Assembly: GCF_905163445.1 (NCBI RefSeq)
Contig: NC_053202.1
Location: forward strand, 11,160,001 to 11,224,000
Length of the DNA stretch: 64,000 nucleotides
Direction: 5' to 3'
From: Pararge aegeria
Lineage: Eukaryota; Arthropoda; Insecta; Lepidoptera; Nymphalidae
How positions within the stretch are numbered: position 1 is the first letter of the stretch; each line of letters opens with the position of its first letter. Below are positions 21,045 through 32,368 of this stretch, piece by piece. The translations under genes were made by a program, and so were the position numbers. The notes below the pieces were generated by a model that worked only from the letters and a program-made list of their open reading frames with translations, was not told the origin of the DNA and searched no databases.

Positions 21045-21120
21045 CGAAGGGAACCTGGGAATCGAACCCACGGCCTTGGAGTCAGAAAGCTGGGTCGCCC
21101 ACTGCACCAATCAGCCGTCA
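21045..21120 (-). mobile_element. Metulj-like SINE head fragment, minus strand
   Basis: GGGAATCGAACCCACGGCCT to CACCAATCAGCCGTCATA. The 66-bp stretch after each of the two SINE heads (20957 and 21121) begins with similar text (AGGTACA/AGAAG...TTAACA...CTCAGGTTTATGGACA), showing a local duplication. Confidence 0.65.
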
Positions 21121-21511
21121 TATCATTGGAGGTACACGAAGCTTAACATCCTCAGGTTTATGGACACATGGCAGCACTTTGTAGGACATGTTTCACGCAT
21201 GCCCTGCGAATGGCACCTGGTTTCCAGTGTAATTACACAATTAGCCTCACGTTATTCGTGTTAGTTCTCCTTTACATAAGAGAAGATCCTAAATACCGTA
21301 GGAATAGCGGGGCCGCCGGGAACTAGGGGCTGTGGTTTTTTTCTCCTTCCCATTAAAGATATGCCCGATAATGACCACGCTGGGCAGGCGGGTTGGTCAT
21401 CGCAGGGCTAGACTGATCGCCCCGGCGTCGCTGCTGCCCGACACCGGTCTGTGCCATTTGTTCAGCCTAGCCAATTCGAAGTGGTTATACCGCCACTTGT
21501 CGGTCGTGGTC

Positions 21512-21886
21512 ACTATGGGCCTCATAAGAAGGCTTAGAGTCACTCAGCGGGCGATGGAGAGAGCTATGCTCGGAGTATCTCTACGAATCAGAAATGTGGA
21601 GATTCGTAGAAGAACCAAAGTTACCGACATAGCTCAACGAGTCGCGAAGCTTAAGTGGCAATGGGCCGGGCACATAGTTCGGAGAAAGGATGGACGTTGG
21701 GGTCCCAAGGTGCTGGAATGGCATCCCCGTACTGGTAAGCGCAGCGTTGGTCGACCCCCAACGAGGTGGACAGACGACATTAAGCGCGTCGCAGGTAGCC
21801 GTTGGATCCAAGCGGCTCAGAATCGTGGAACTTGGAACTCCCTACAAAAGACCTATGTCCAGCAGTGGACGTCTATCGGTTGATGT
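21512..21886 (+). pseudogene. RTE-like LINE reverse transcriptase C-terminus
   Basis: An uninterrupted frame of about 124 codons reads QRVAKLKWQWAGHIVRRKDG, GPKVLEWHPRTGKRSVGRPP, TRWTDDIKRVAGSRW and ends QQWTSIG with a stop at 21881-21883. This is the RTE C-terminal tail, well preserved. It lacks the polymerase core. Confidence 0.8.
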
Positions 21887-22102
21887 GATGAAATACCGTA
21901 GTATATGAGAGTATTGCACAAGTGGCCATTGTAGAATATTACGGCGGCAAATGTTTTTACGATGACAGCCGGCAGGCGGGAGCCGGGCGGGCGGGAAAGC
22001 GACGCACGTTTTATTACTTCACCGCTTTTCTATTGCCGAGCTTACACAGGATGCTCGGAAAATGCAAAGTCCGAAATTACGTCGCACTAATCTATTTAAA
22101 AT

Positions 22103-22156
22103 GGATGGCTATGGATGTCATTCATTCAATCAAATATATGGCATCCATAGCCATCC
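22103..22156. repeat. Perfect 15-bp stem hairpin
   Basis: Arms 22103-22117 (GGATGGCTATGGATG) and 22142-22156 are exact reverse complements with a 24-base loop. Confidence 0.85.
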
Positions 22157-22249
22157 TGTAGTACGTATCTATAATATAAAAACACACTCACACACACACA
22201 TATAAAATACACAAAATCTAGTGGAACATTTGTATATTTAGTGTACTAT

Positions 22250-22375
22250 ATGTCGGAGGTGGGCGGTGGTTATTGCAGCACAGTTTTTACTATTGCAGTG
22301 CCACCCTTGCTAATAGTTTTAAGTGTCATTGTAACTGTTCCAAATAAAGATTTATTATTATTGTTATAAAACTAT
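22250..22375 (+). repeat. LINE-type 3' terminus with ATT microsatellite
   Basis: GTAACTGTTCCAAATAAAGA followed by TTATTATTATTG resembles the end at 59940-59999 (ATGTCCGAAATAAAGATTAT). No coding part is seen. Confidence 0.4.
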
Positions 22376-22699
22376 TACTGGCCACGACAGGGCAGGTTTT
22401 CTTTCAGAATGTGTATGGTTAAGGCCGTAGTCTAGATGCGGAATGGTAGAATCCACATCCCTTTCCGATCACACGATAAATCTTCTTCGTATGAGTACAA
22501 ACCTTCTCTCCTTTTTGAGGTCTTCTCTTCTCCTTCTCTTTGAGGTATAAGTATAATCTCTGAACAGCTCTTGTTTTCAGAGATTATAAACCTACCTCAA
22601 TGCGGATGACTTCATCCGCGTAAACCTCAGTTCTAACAAGTGAATGTGTCACCTTTTATAAATTTCTGAACTCACATTTGGCGAATTTTTCGCTTAAAA

Positions 22700-22900
22700 A
22701 TTATTCATTGTAAAGTCAACAACTCCTGAGGATGCTCCGGTTTTGGAGCGAAACATGCGTAGAGGGTACATTGCCGAAGATCTGTTTGTTTCGGAGTATA
22801 AGGATTGGATAAATTATAAATTACACCATACAGATTCTCCTGCTTTTCGCGGAGTAGGTATAGCAAATTAAGCTTAATTTTCATAATATAGTATTTATTT
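22700..22900. repeat. Fold-back element FB, centre and right arm
   Basis: ATTCATTGTAAAGTCAACAA, GATGCTCCGGTTTTGGAGCG and the arm GATTCTCCTGCTTTTCGCGG to TAAGCTTAATTTTCATAATA match the FB elements at 24427 and 59024. The left arm is absent. Confidence 0.7.
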
Positions 22901-22984
22901 GTCTTTAGGTACAAATATTGTTTTATATATATTTATATAAGTATGATACCTATATTTATTTTATGGGTATATGTATATTTGCAC

Positions 22985-23145
22985 CACCAACTAATTTTCT
23001 GTACTTGTTTTCTTCGCCATTGGTTGCCTGGAAGAAATCGCTATGAAGCGATAAGGTCGCTAAATTGTTTCGTTGTTTCTTTTTTTTAATGTACTTTTTG
23101 TGGTGTGCAATAAAAGTATATTCATTCATTCATTCATATAGGTAT
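22985..23145 (+). repeat. LINE LD 3' UTR tail with ATTC repeats
   Basis: TGGTTGCCTGGAAGAAATCG, AAGCGATAAGGTCGC and GGTGTGCAATAAAAGTATAT end in (ATTC)n. This is the 3' end of a widespread lepidopteran LINE. Confidence 0.6.
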
Positions 23146-24165
23146 CACGGATTTCCCCATGCCTGCTTCTATCCAATAATACAAACTTTCATTCATTCTA
23201 TGACCCTTCAGGTCGCGTTGTCCGCATCATTCTCGTCTCTGAACTGTATGACTATACAGTGGTGTAGAATACGTTCCACAATAATTGAGATATCAATTTG
23301 CTTAATAGATTTTTCAGTCTCCATGCGGCGCTATTTTCAAATGTGAAAATTCTTACATGTTTATAATGTCAACCGATGAACGTCCACTGCTACCTTTATA
23401 TATATGCCCGTTTTCACAAAACCTATTAAGAATAGTTCTGGTTGTAAAGAAGTATAATTGCAACCCCATGCATTTCTAGGTGTTTGTGTAGAAGAGAGAT
23501 AAATTAAAAAAAAAAAACACCCTCTAGCACCTGAAAAAAGGCGCTAACTAAAAACTCATTTCGCGCTGTAATGGCCGAACGTCCCGTCCCCACTCACTGC
23601 GCCCCCGTTTTTAATAAAAAAATATCTCATCTCCGCTAAATTGTTCGCGCCACTCGGGAATATGAAAGTCGTTATTTAAAAAATGATTGCTCTTTCGTAT
23701 TATTTCGGTATAAATTTTCAGTTAAGCTGTTTTCTTATGAGGGCCTCTCGAGGAACGGTATTAGGTGTTTTATCTGTCGCCTTCTGCCTTTTTCCCGTAA
23801 TTTATATTTCAATTTCAAATTAAATAAATAAAACACAGAGACAGGGTTCTTTTGTTCTTAAAATTAGGAAATTGCATAAGGTAATTTTCTTAATATTTTT
23901 AAATACCTGTAATTATCGGTGCGACGTTCTAAAATGGAATTTTATTATAGGATATAATAGGATAGGTTATAATGAATAGTTGTATCTATGGCCTTGCTTC
24001 CAATTTTATTGAAGTAGAACTTCTTCAGGCGCGACTAGGGAATCTCAGATTTTTTTCTGACGGAAGTAACGCCTGTGTAGTTTCCGCTATTTAAAAATAA
24101 TAATTTGGATTGGTCGTAAGTATATATCATATACCCCACGCTTCTTGATTTATATACATTTTTTA
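23146..24165. other. No gene; part apparently single-copy
   Basis: Nothing is recognised. 23530-23790 is less AT-rich (CGTCCCGTCCCCACTCACTG) with no repeat match in the window. Confidence 0.35.
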
Positions 24166-24428
24166 TATATTAGATACTTAAGTGTAATAAATAAAAAAAT
24201 AAAAAATAAATATATCACGACAATACACACATCGCCATCTAGACCCAAAGTAAGCGTAGCTTGTATTGTATAGAAGCAGGAAAAAAAATTTTAATTGCAA
24301 AGAAGTTTTTTGAAAATCTCAGTATTTTATTTATTAGATACTTGTGTAATAAATAAAAAAATAAAAAATAAATATATTACGACAATACACACATCGCCAT
24401 CTAGCCCCAAAGTAAGCGTAGCTTGTAT
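24166..24428. repeat. Duplicated about 100-bp block with Metulj SINE tail, minus
   Basis: 24166-24262 and 24330-24428 are near-identical (TTAGATACTT, AATAAATAAAAAAATAAAAA, CGACAATACACACATCGCCA, AGTAAGCGTAGCTTGTATTG). Both contain the SINE tail in minus orientation. Confidence 0.75.
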
Positions 24429-24777
24429 TGTACTTTGCGGAAATCCATGATATATTATCAAAATTAAGATTAATTTGCTATACTCCGCGAAAAGCAGGAG
24501 AATCTGTGTGGTGTAATTTATAATTTCTTAAATCCTAATACTCCACACCAAACAGATCCTCGGCAATACACCCTCTACGCACGTTTCGTTAGTTGTCTTA
24601 ACAATTATTCATTGTAAAGTCAACATCTCCTGATGATGCTCCGGTTTCGGAGCGAAACGTGCGTAGAGTGGTGGGTTTGGTGTGGAGTATAAGGATTGAA
24701 GAAATTATAAATTACACCACACAGATTCTCCTGCTTTTCGCGGAGTATAGCAAATTAAGCTTAATTTTGATAATATA
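24427..24777. mobile_element. Fold-back element FB, full copy 1
   Basis: A left arm (ATTAAGATTAATTTGC to CAAACAGATCCTC) and a right arm (GGTTTGGTGTGGAGTATAAG to CTTAATTTTGATAAT) pair over about 100 bp around a centre with GATGCTCCGGTTTCGGAGCG. It sits in a Metulj-like SINE between identical 11-bp repeats, GCGTAGCTTGT (24416-24426 and 24778-24788). No coding capacity. Confidence 0.75.
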
Positions 24778-24908
24778 GCGTAGCTTGTGTTATGGGTACT
24801 AAGATGACTGTTGAATATTTTTATAAATAATATACATAAATACTTAGAATATACATATAAACACCCAGACACTGAAAAACATTCATGCTCAACACACGAA
24901 CATTTTCT
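24778..24908 (-). mobile_element. Metulj-like SINE, middle piece after the FB insertion, minus
   Basis: GTTATGGGTACTAAGATGAC to GACACTGAAAAACATTCATG. With 24357-24426 it forms one interrupted SINE. The head is lost. Confidence 0.65.
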
Positions 24909-25077
24909 AACTTTTCTGACGATTGTGACATTGTATAATATTCAATGACAAGGTTATATTGACATGTGCTGATCTAACCTTCAATTTTCTTCTGTCAATT
25001 ATTCTATTTAAGAAATGAAAATATTAATAACAAGTGTGTTGTGTGTGTGTTTAGTGAATATTAAACGAAATGTAAGT

Positions 25078-25408
25078 ATAACCCCTTCTCACTGTGGGAG
25101 GAGACCTGTGCTCTTTAGTGGGCCGGTAATAAATAAATATACTACGACAATACACACATTGCCATCTAGCACCAAAGTAAGCGTAGCTTGTGTTATGGGT
25201 ACTGAGACTGATGAATATTTTTTTTTATGAATAAAATACACAAATACTTATAATATACAGATAAACAGTCACTGAAAAATATTCATGTTCTTCACACAAA
25301 CGTTTTCCAGTTGTGGGAATCGAACCCACGACCTTCGATTCAGAAAGTAGGGTCGCTGCCCACTGCGCCACTCGGCCGTCGGTAATGGCTTGATGTGATG
25401 ATTTTGAT
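25078..25408. mobile_element. SINE-A end split by a minus Metulj-like SINE (25128-25380)
   Basis: SINE-A text (TTCTCACTGTGGGAGGAGAC, GTGGGCCGGTAAT) stops at about 25129 and resumes at 25380 (GGTAATGGCTTGATGTGATG). Between lies a full minus Metulj-like SINE (CGACAATACACACATTGCCA to CCACTCGGCCGTC) flanked by GGTAAT repeats. Confidence 0.75.
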
Positions 25409-25463
25409 TATTATAATGCCTCACTGCTTCACTAAGACTTGATATCCTGTTTCATTTCATAGA

Positions 25464-25486
25464 GGGGGGGGGGGGGGGGGGGGGGG
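25464..25486 (+). repeat. Run of 23 G
   Basis: Uninterrupted G on the plus strand, possibly of quadruplex-forming type. Its true length may be affected by sequencing or assembly. Confidence 0.8.
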
Positions 25487-25639
25487 TTAGAGTTTTATTC
25501 CACCACTCTATCTGTTGCTGGTAGGTCGGCTTAAACGATAGAAGGCTTCTTGTTTTGTCCATTTCCAGCGACTAACAGGCGGGAGTCGAAATAAATCAAC
25601 TCACAAAGCATAATATGTTTCACGTTATTCTTAACTAAC

Positions 25640-26066
25640 TGATACCCACGACTTCGTTCGCTTGGATTAAGGTTTTTTATTTCCGTGGCAACTCTCTTAT
25701 TTCCCGAGATAAAAAGTAGTAAATTCAAATTCAAAAATGTTATATTCATGTAGACCTTATTACAGGCACTTATGAAGCGTTCATACATTTAACATGTTAC
25801 ACTAATGTTAGTGATGGTGATAACTGCATTCGTTAACTTAAAACTAAAACTAGGATGGTTCCAAACCCACCCTGGTCTAAGAGCCTACAACAAACATAAC
25901 CAGGTTTTTTTTCTGTTATCACCATCTCACAGTCTAAAAGTCTAGCCTATGTGCTACTCCAGACTACAATCTATCTCTGTAACAATTTCAGCCTAATCGG
26001 TTCAATCGTTGCGACGTTAGTAACAATCATCCACAGTTTCACATTTACAATATAAGTAGGAAAGTA
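25640..26066 (-). mobile_element. Helitron fragment, minus, split by a LINE LB tail
   Basis: 25640-25726 (ACCCACGACTTCGTTCGCTT to CCGAGATAAAAAGT) and 25937-26066 (AAGTCTAGCCTATGTGCTAC to CACATTTACAATATAAGTAG) read as one inverted Helitron. The LINE LB 3' end (25727-25936, minus) is inserted with an AAAAGT target duplication. Confidence 0.6.
25727..25936 (-). mobile_element. LINE LB 3' end, minus strand
   Basis: AAATTCAAATTCAAAAATG, CATGTAGACCTTATTACAGG, GAAGCGTTCATACATTTAAC, AAACTAGGATGGTTCC and GTTATCACCATCTCACAGT. Related 3' ends lie at 29525, 43670, 49540, 53270, 54178 and 63860. Confidence 0.7.
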
Positions 26067-27137
26067 GGATATATGTTCTTTGGATATTTTTTCCACCCGT
26101 GCGTCTATGCTTGTAGAGTTGATAAAACCGTGGGTAAAACAAAGTGAGCTTGAAATCACACTCCCAATAAATTGTCGAATCACCTCAGAAGTTTAACTTC
26201 AAAAAATGTTCTTAATTTAAACTCTCGTTTATTCTAATTATCGGTAAAGCGTTAGCAAAATACCCGTTCTGTAGAACAGATAAAAATAAACACCACCTTG
26301 TTAAAGAGGAGTCGTGTAAGCCCAAAAACAAACAGCGTCCTAAAACAACCAAACATCAGGCTGCCACTTAAGCACCACTTAACGAAACCACTTTAAAACG
26401 ACCCCCCGACTGTTCCCCGTCCAGTTATAATGTGTTTGTAAATAGAGATCTTTTTAATTTGAACGCATTATACCCTCAACAAATATTAACTTAACAAAGA
26501 ACGTGTAACAATCGAATAAAGAATAGGGTAGTGTAACATTAAAGTTTTCGTACAGATACAGAAAGGCGCCATTGAGTTAAGCAGATTATGGTTTTAAAAC
26601 GAATGTTTGCGTTTTAAAAATGGAACGCGTGTGCTTTGCGCGTTAACACCTTTTACTGTTGTGCTTTTAAGGAGGTTAAACATCGACGTGTGTGGCCACC
26701 GGTGAACGGGACGCATCATTTTTACTCTGTGTTACATTCAAATTTTCTTTGAGTATATAAACACTGCTGTTTTATTTGTCAATTTAAAAGTACGTTCTAG
26801 TTTGTCCAAAATGTAGGCTGAGAGCTTCAAAATGTGCTAAGCCTTCTATCAGGCTTAAATAAAATAAAATTTAACTAAATTTATCAGCACTCGATAAGAT
26901 AAAAAGGACCCCAGGAATAAAAAGGATTTATTTCATCAGGTACTTTGACATTTTTTTCTGTCAGAATTATGGTCAACATTATATTCAATAACATATCTTA
27001 TTTTGCGCTGTAAATAACTTCATAAATATGTATCTATCAATGTTTTTTGAACCTCGTGTTTAAGTAAGTAGATAGGTACTCATTTATGTAATATGCAACA
27101 TCTATACTATATTTCAAATCTAACATTACAGTTTGTT
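26067..27137. other. No gene; possible single-copy island at 26270-26760
   Basis: No repeat or supported exon. 26560-26740 has richer composition (GGAACGCGTGTGCTTTGCGC, GTGTGGCCACCGGTGAACGG) and could be regulatory. This is inference. Confidence 0.3.
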
Positions 27138-27290
27138 ATATGAAACCTGCATGCCTGAGAGTTTTACATAATGTTCTAAAAAGTGTGTGGAGTCCACAAA
27201 TTCGCACTGAGCCAACGTTAGTGGATTACGGCCTTAACCTCTACTCATTGTGGGAGGAGAACTTTGCTCTGTAGCAAGTGATATTTTAAT
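27138..27290 (+). mobile_element. SINE-A 3' part, diverged
   Basis: GAAACCTGCATGCCTGAGAG, TGTGTGGAGTCCAC and CTCATTGTGGGAGGAGAAC. The head is missing. Confidence 0.7.
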
Positions 27291-28799
27291 TACTCGAATA
27301 AATGCGATAGAATTAAATAAAAAAGAGATTTTTTTCCTACTGCGCTGTTACAAGGTTATGCCAACTGTGTGTACGTAATGTTTAAATATAATCTAGTGAC
27401 GGACGTCAGACACTAATTTTTTCAGCGGCTTTTTTAGTTTTGTCATAGACAAAGACCGATTTCCATAAACTCTAGCCATTTTTTTCGTTTTTAAGATATT
27501 CGTTTTTTTTTAAAGTTATAACCAGCGTGTTTGAATTTCGAACGCGTGCTTACAAACACGTGCAAAAGCCCTATTGTGCGGATTCAAAGAACTCGAAAAA
27601 CCTTTTGATATCGCACTCTATAAAAAAAGGTGATGCGAAAAAACGCAAATAATAAACAACAATAATATTATAGCACCGATTTCGATGGTTTACTATCACC
27701 CTTATCACCGAGCAATAGGGTATAGAATGGGCTCGTTTTTTTAGTTTTATGGGATCATTGTATGTCAAAAGTGACATCTTCATTCCCTTCAGATATTAAG
27801 ATAACATTAGTGGCTTTTAAATGGTTGTCCGGTATTCGGTAAATTGAATGGATTCCGCTATAAAACATAGCTACTTGAGTTAGGGTTGTCACATATATCT
27901 TAAGATATTATGAAAAAGAAATGAGATTAGCTAATGTACTTATATATGTTCATATAGTTTGTATATATTAGAAAAATAAAAAAAGTACAAAATATAGCTA
28001 TATCACGCCCGATGGGAAGCAATGATGCGTTCAAGGTTGGGGCGCGCTTGCCTAGAAAATGTCTATATGAATAGGCATAAGAAAAATAAACAATATTAAG
28101 GTCGTAAAATTATCTGCTTACGCATGCTTATTCATTTACCTCTATGCAATTGGGATATTAAACCTTTTTCTTGCCCACACCGGTAATGAGCAACAGTTTT
28201 CACGTAGCAGGTTCTTTTGTAGCAATTTACGAAATAAGCGAAGATGGTAGAGATTATTACTAAACGATCAGGTTTTATTGTTTTTCTCGGTTAGTTATTT
28301 CCTTATTTGGTTTTGGTAACAATAAAATCTCCTAGTCCTTTGACAAACACAGTTAGAATTTTAAATGTTCTCCACACTTGTGGCAACCTTCTTTATAAAA
28401 AAGTTATTTTACGTATGTACCTTTTATCTCAGCTGCTTTCGATACTTTAGCTGGTGGCGAAATATCTTTAAAAGCATGTCTTACAAATGGTGACAACCCT
28501 AACCCGAACGAATGAGTGAATGAACGTATGAATGGGTGACGTTTGTGATGCGATGGTCCCATGTTGATAAATACGAAACTAATCAAATTATTTATGGCAT
28601 TAAATGGTAATAAAACCGTGGCACATCTGCTCTGGCGGTGGTTTTGAAGTCTTTGATTAAAAAAAAAGGGTTCATAGTTCTTTTGACTTTTATTATAGTC
28701 AGTAGAGTAGTTGGTATTGTGTTTAATTTATATGGAAAACTAATTCATAAGAATAGAGATTTTGATAAGTGAATTGGAGAATCCTAATGCAATTCTATA
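27291..28799. other. No gene or clear repeat
   Basis: The 70-codon minus frame near 27571-27783 is Lys/Arg/Tyr rich and matches nothing I know. A piece near 28000-28060 (GGGGCGCGCTTGCCTAGAAA) resembles the LINE end at 54550. The rest is unassigned. Confidence 0.4.
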
Positions 28800-28802
28800 A
28801 AA

Positions 28803-29065
28803 TAAATAAATAAATTAAATATACTACGACAATACACACATCGCCATCTAGCCCCAAAGTAAGCGTAGCTTGTGTTTTGGGTACTGAGATAGCTGATGAA
28901 TATTTTTTTCTGAATACACATAAATACTTATAATATACAGATAAACACCCAGACACTGAAAAACATTCATGTTCATCACACAAACACTCTCCAGTTGTGG
29001 GAATCGAACCCACGGCCTTGGACTCAGAAAGCAGGGTCGCTGCCCACTGCGCCACTCGGCCGTCA
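28803..29065 (-). mobile_element. Metulj-like SINE, full length, minus
   Basis: CTACGACAATACACACATCG, AAGCGTAGCTTGTGTTTTGG, ATTCATGTTCATCACACAAA, GTGGGAATCGAACCCACGGC and CACTGCGCCACTCGGCCGTC. Confidence 0.85.
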
Positions 29066-29524
29066 AGATAAAATACTTTATAGAGATAGATACAATATAT
29101 CATATTTCCTTTGAAATGCAGGTAGGGTCAACTATCACCATAAAAAAAAATTATATTAACCTTCCACAAACTTCCTTTGCTAATTTAAAAACCTAATTAT
29201 ATAAAGTGAGTCAAAAGCAACGAGGGGCCAATCACAGTTTAATGTGAATTAATATTGTACGCTGTAACGCAATGATTATGAAAGTCATTGAGCTGAACAT
29301 CGTTGGTACATCGCGGGCCATATCGCAGCCATTAGCCCAGGGGTGCCGAACCCGTGGCACGACATCAGTAGATTAAAAAAATAACATTATATTCAAAAAG
29401 ATTAAGGTCCCCAAATTGTACTTTTTACCTTAACGCTCTATTATATTTATATTCTGTGAATTCCTTCATTAAAAGGTTAAAACATTAAATTGGCATCACA
29501 GTGGTAGCCCTTTATTGTAGCGAC

Positions 29525-29870
29525 ATCAAATTCAAATTCATTTTTTTTTAAATTCATGTAGACCTTATGCACAGGCACTTATGAAGCGTTCATACATTTA
29601 ACATGTTACACTAATGTTAGTGATGGTGATAACTGCATTCGTTAACTTAAAACTAAAGCTAGGAGCGTTCCAAACGCGCCCTGGTCTAAGCAGATCCCAC
29701 AACAAACTTAGCTAGTGTTTTTTTGTTATCATCATCTCGCAGTCTAGTTAATGTTGAACTATGAAGTAAGAGCAATTCATACCCAAGCTTTTTTATCATA
29801 CATGTAATCCATAATATTATTATAGTAATAGTAATCCTTAATATTATTCTTATATGTAATGTATTCATAT
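29525..29870 (-). mobile_element. LINE LB 3' end, minus strand
   Basis: CATGTAGACCTTATGCACAG, ACTAATGTTAGTGATGGTGA, CCAAACGCGCCCTGGTCTAA and CAATTCATACCCAAGCTTTT. The coding tail (about 29770-29870) is decayed. Confidence 0.7.
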
Positions 29871-31985
29871 ATGACCAGATGCTACTAGTAGCACAGAGGA
29901 TGCTGCTGCCCGCTCTCCGTTGTCACCTGCTACCTACTGCCTTAGTCACCTCGTACGACACCGGCGGGAAGAAATTCTGCGGTCCTCATACGGCGCACTT
30001 TATTGCACTCAAACAAAAATACAGACAACACAATATAAAAAAAAATATATGCAAAGCGGCCTATTTGCTAAAAGAGTAGTTAGTATTTGGCTTCAAATAA
30101 AAACATTTATTAAAAATCCTTTATAAAATATAGTCTCAAATCCGTGTACAAGATAAATACGTATAGTAAGCCAAAAATAAAATATATTATAATAAAAATA
30201 TAATACCTATAGTTAGCATCTATAATTTATTAATTTACATTTTTTTTAACAATGTTAAGTTAGTGTCCATAAAAACAGCGTAATAAAAATTAAAAAAATA
30301 TAAAAATTGAATGCCCAAGAAATTAGCGCTCAGGGCCCCAGAGTGACGAACCTCCTCAAAGTACGTGCCGTTTCAAACACTACTGCCTCCTGTATCCGAC
30401 CCTTGTTTCAACAATCAAGCGAACACCTTATGACGTCGGTCTTTCATTATTATTTATTATTAGTTTCAGATATTGATCTCTTTCGAGACCATTAACTTAA
30501 AGTAATAAATAATAATTATTATTTTATTTTTACCACCTATTTGTTAATATCAGCGAAAGGTTCAACATCCCTGCCTATAGCCGGCAACTGGGGGAGTAGG
30601 GTAAACGTCCCAGTTTTCACCTCATTTAGCCCCAGTTAAGAACCCTATTATGTACTTTATGTATTCCTAAATTACCCATCACTTAATAGGCTACCCTGTT
30701 TACCCCACACCAATATAACTTGACCTCGATGTATTTAAAATTATGCGTAACTCACCTATAGGGGGAAGTGTTATGGGTGGAGGAAGGCTCACGTTTAGGT
30801 GGTTGATTTAACGAGGTGGGGAGATTTTAAAGTGTTCGCATGATTACGGAGTTGTTCAAATTTAATGCGCTTGTTGTAATTCAGATTTGTGATTTAATGT
30901 TTGTTTGTGTTTTCAGTTATCAAGTTTGTAGGTGGTTACTTCATGATTATTATCAGTCTAATTTATATCCAAAAGGTATAGGGAGGACAAACAAACACAT
31001 TCGTGATTGCCAACTACTTCTATTATTAACACCTGGACTTGCTGTCGCTATACAAATGTCAAGCTGACATTTGTCCCAAATTACAAAGAGCATACAAACA
31101 CTACGTTGTTTGTCACTTTTTTTTTCTTTTTTTGTAGTTTTTTACTTTAGATTGTTAATATTAATTTATTCTTTGATTTTACAAATACCCACGGCAGCAA
31201 CGACAAAAAAATTGTCCGGTCATCATCACTTGACGCGTGGTCTAGTTATGATAAATTTACATAGCGTGTACTGAGGAGAATATAAGCAATTGGCGGGAGA
31301 TCGAGAAACTAATATTTAAGTAGTTGTTTTTTTAAACCTATTCCTTTTTCAGATATGGGACTTGTGTCTAAGATTCTATTATAATTTAGTTCTTTTTTTT
31401 AAATAAAATCAATGCATTATTCTGTTAGCATTCTTAAAGGTGTTATTAGAAAAGTGAGTGTAAAAATGTTATGGATAGTTTCATGACCTTGTAGCATAAT
31501 CTACTATTTTAACATAGACACCGTTCTTTTTTAACATCGATTTGATATACAACAATATATTTTGGCACTTCCTTCATCCCTACCCTATACATTACCTTCT
31601 CTCCCTAACAGTCATCATATTCGACAATCTTAAGCCTCTATCATAAAAAAAGAATGTATAATCTATTACCGCATTCACTATTTAAAAATGACAAGATTTG
31701 AAAATAGAATAAACAGGGCGTCCACAATCAAAGAGTCGATATCTGGGATCCCAGATGTGGAAACAACAATTGCTGCAGTAGTGTCTATTGTGTCGGACAA
31801 ACGCTATTGTGGTGCTGTCCCATTATCGAGAGTACCTACTTAATAAACGCGAGCGAATACAGTGGCTATGTTGCAGAAGTTTCAATTCAGGATAGTACAG
31901 GCGAAATTATTTTTACAAATGTATTTTCTTATTTCCTTCCTAGATAATCACTCTAGAGTAATCATTTTTTTCGTAAAATCAAACT
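29871..31985. other. About 2 kb without a recognised gene
   Basis: Short frames on both strands look like chance. 30560-30830 is less AT-rich with CCC/GGG clusters. I found no exon with splice and protein support. Confidence 0.4.
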
Positions 31986-32365
31986 CTTGTATAACATGCA
32001 GGTTACACACTCAGAGCTATGGATTAATGAAAATGAGTGTAAACACACAAAGAAGGCCTTCCCAGACCTTAACACACGACTGACAACCAAACTACTAAAA
32101 CTAAGTCGGAACAAACTAAGAAGTAGTAAGCAGGATAACAGGGCACTGCCAACTAAACAAACACCTTTTCATTTTAGGTACAACCGACAGTCCTCTATGC
32201 AGAGCATGCGTGGAGGCAGATGAAACACCGACACACGTATTGCTCCGATGTAGAGGCGTAGCAGAGCAACACGCAGCATACCTTGGCTCCCCAGCATCAC
32301 TCCCTGAAGCACTTGGTGACCTGGGCGGCCTGCTAAGCTTCTGGAGTGAGCTCGGCTGGCCGGAG
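31986..32365 (+). pseudogene. LINE ORF2 C-terminus with zinc-knuckle, frameshifted
   Basis: From about 32130 the frame reads ITGHCQLNKHLFILG and then CRACVEADETPTHVLLRC, ending GLLSFWSELGWPE with a stop at 32366-32368. Cys-X2-Cys...His-X4-Cys after an ITGH...KHLF stretch is the common tail following the RNase H region in R1/Jockey-type LINEs. A better-matching upstream part is in another frame (NTRLTTKLLKLSRNKLRS), so there is a frameshift near 32125. No polymerase is present. Confidence 0.65.
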
Positions 32366-32368
32366 TGA

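Noticed and set aside
23118..23142. (ATTC)n tract as a telomeric repeat
   Set aside because: Insect telomeres use TTAGG; this is the variable tail of a LINE 3' end.
25120..25382. Repeated units across the window as a CRISPR-like array
   Set aside because: Copies are dispersed SINEs in both orientations without regular spacers, in a eukaryotic genome.
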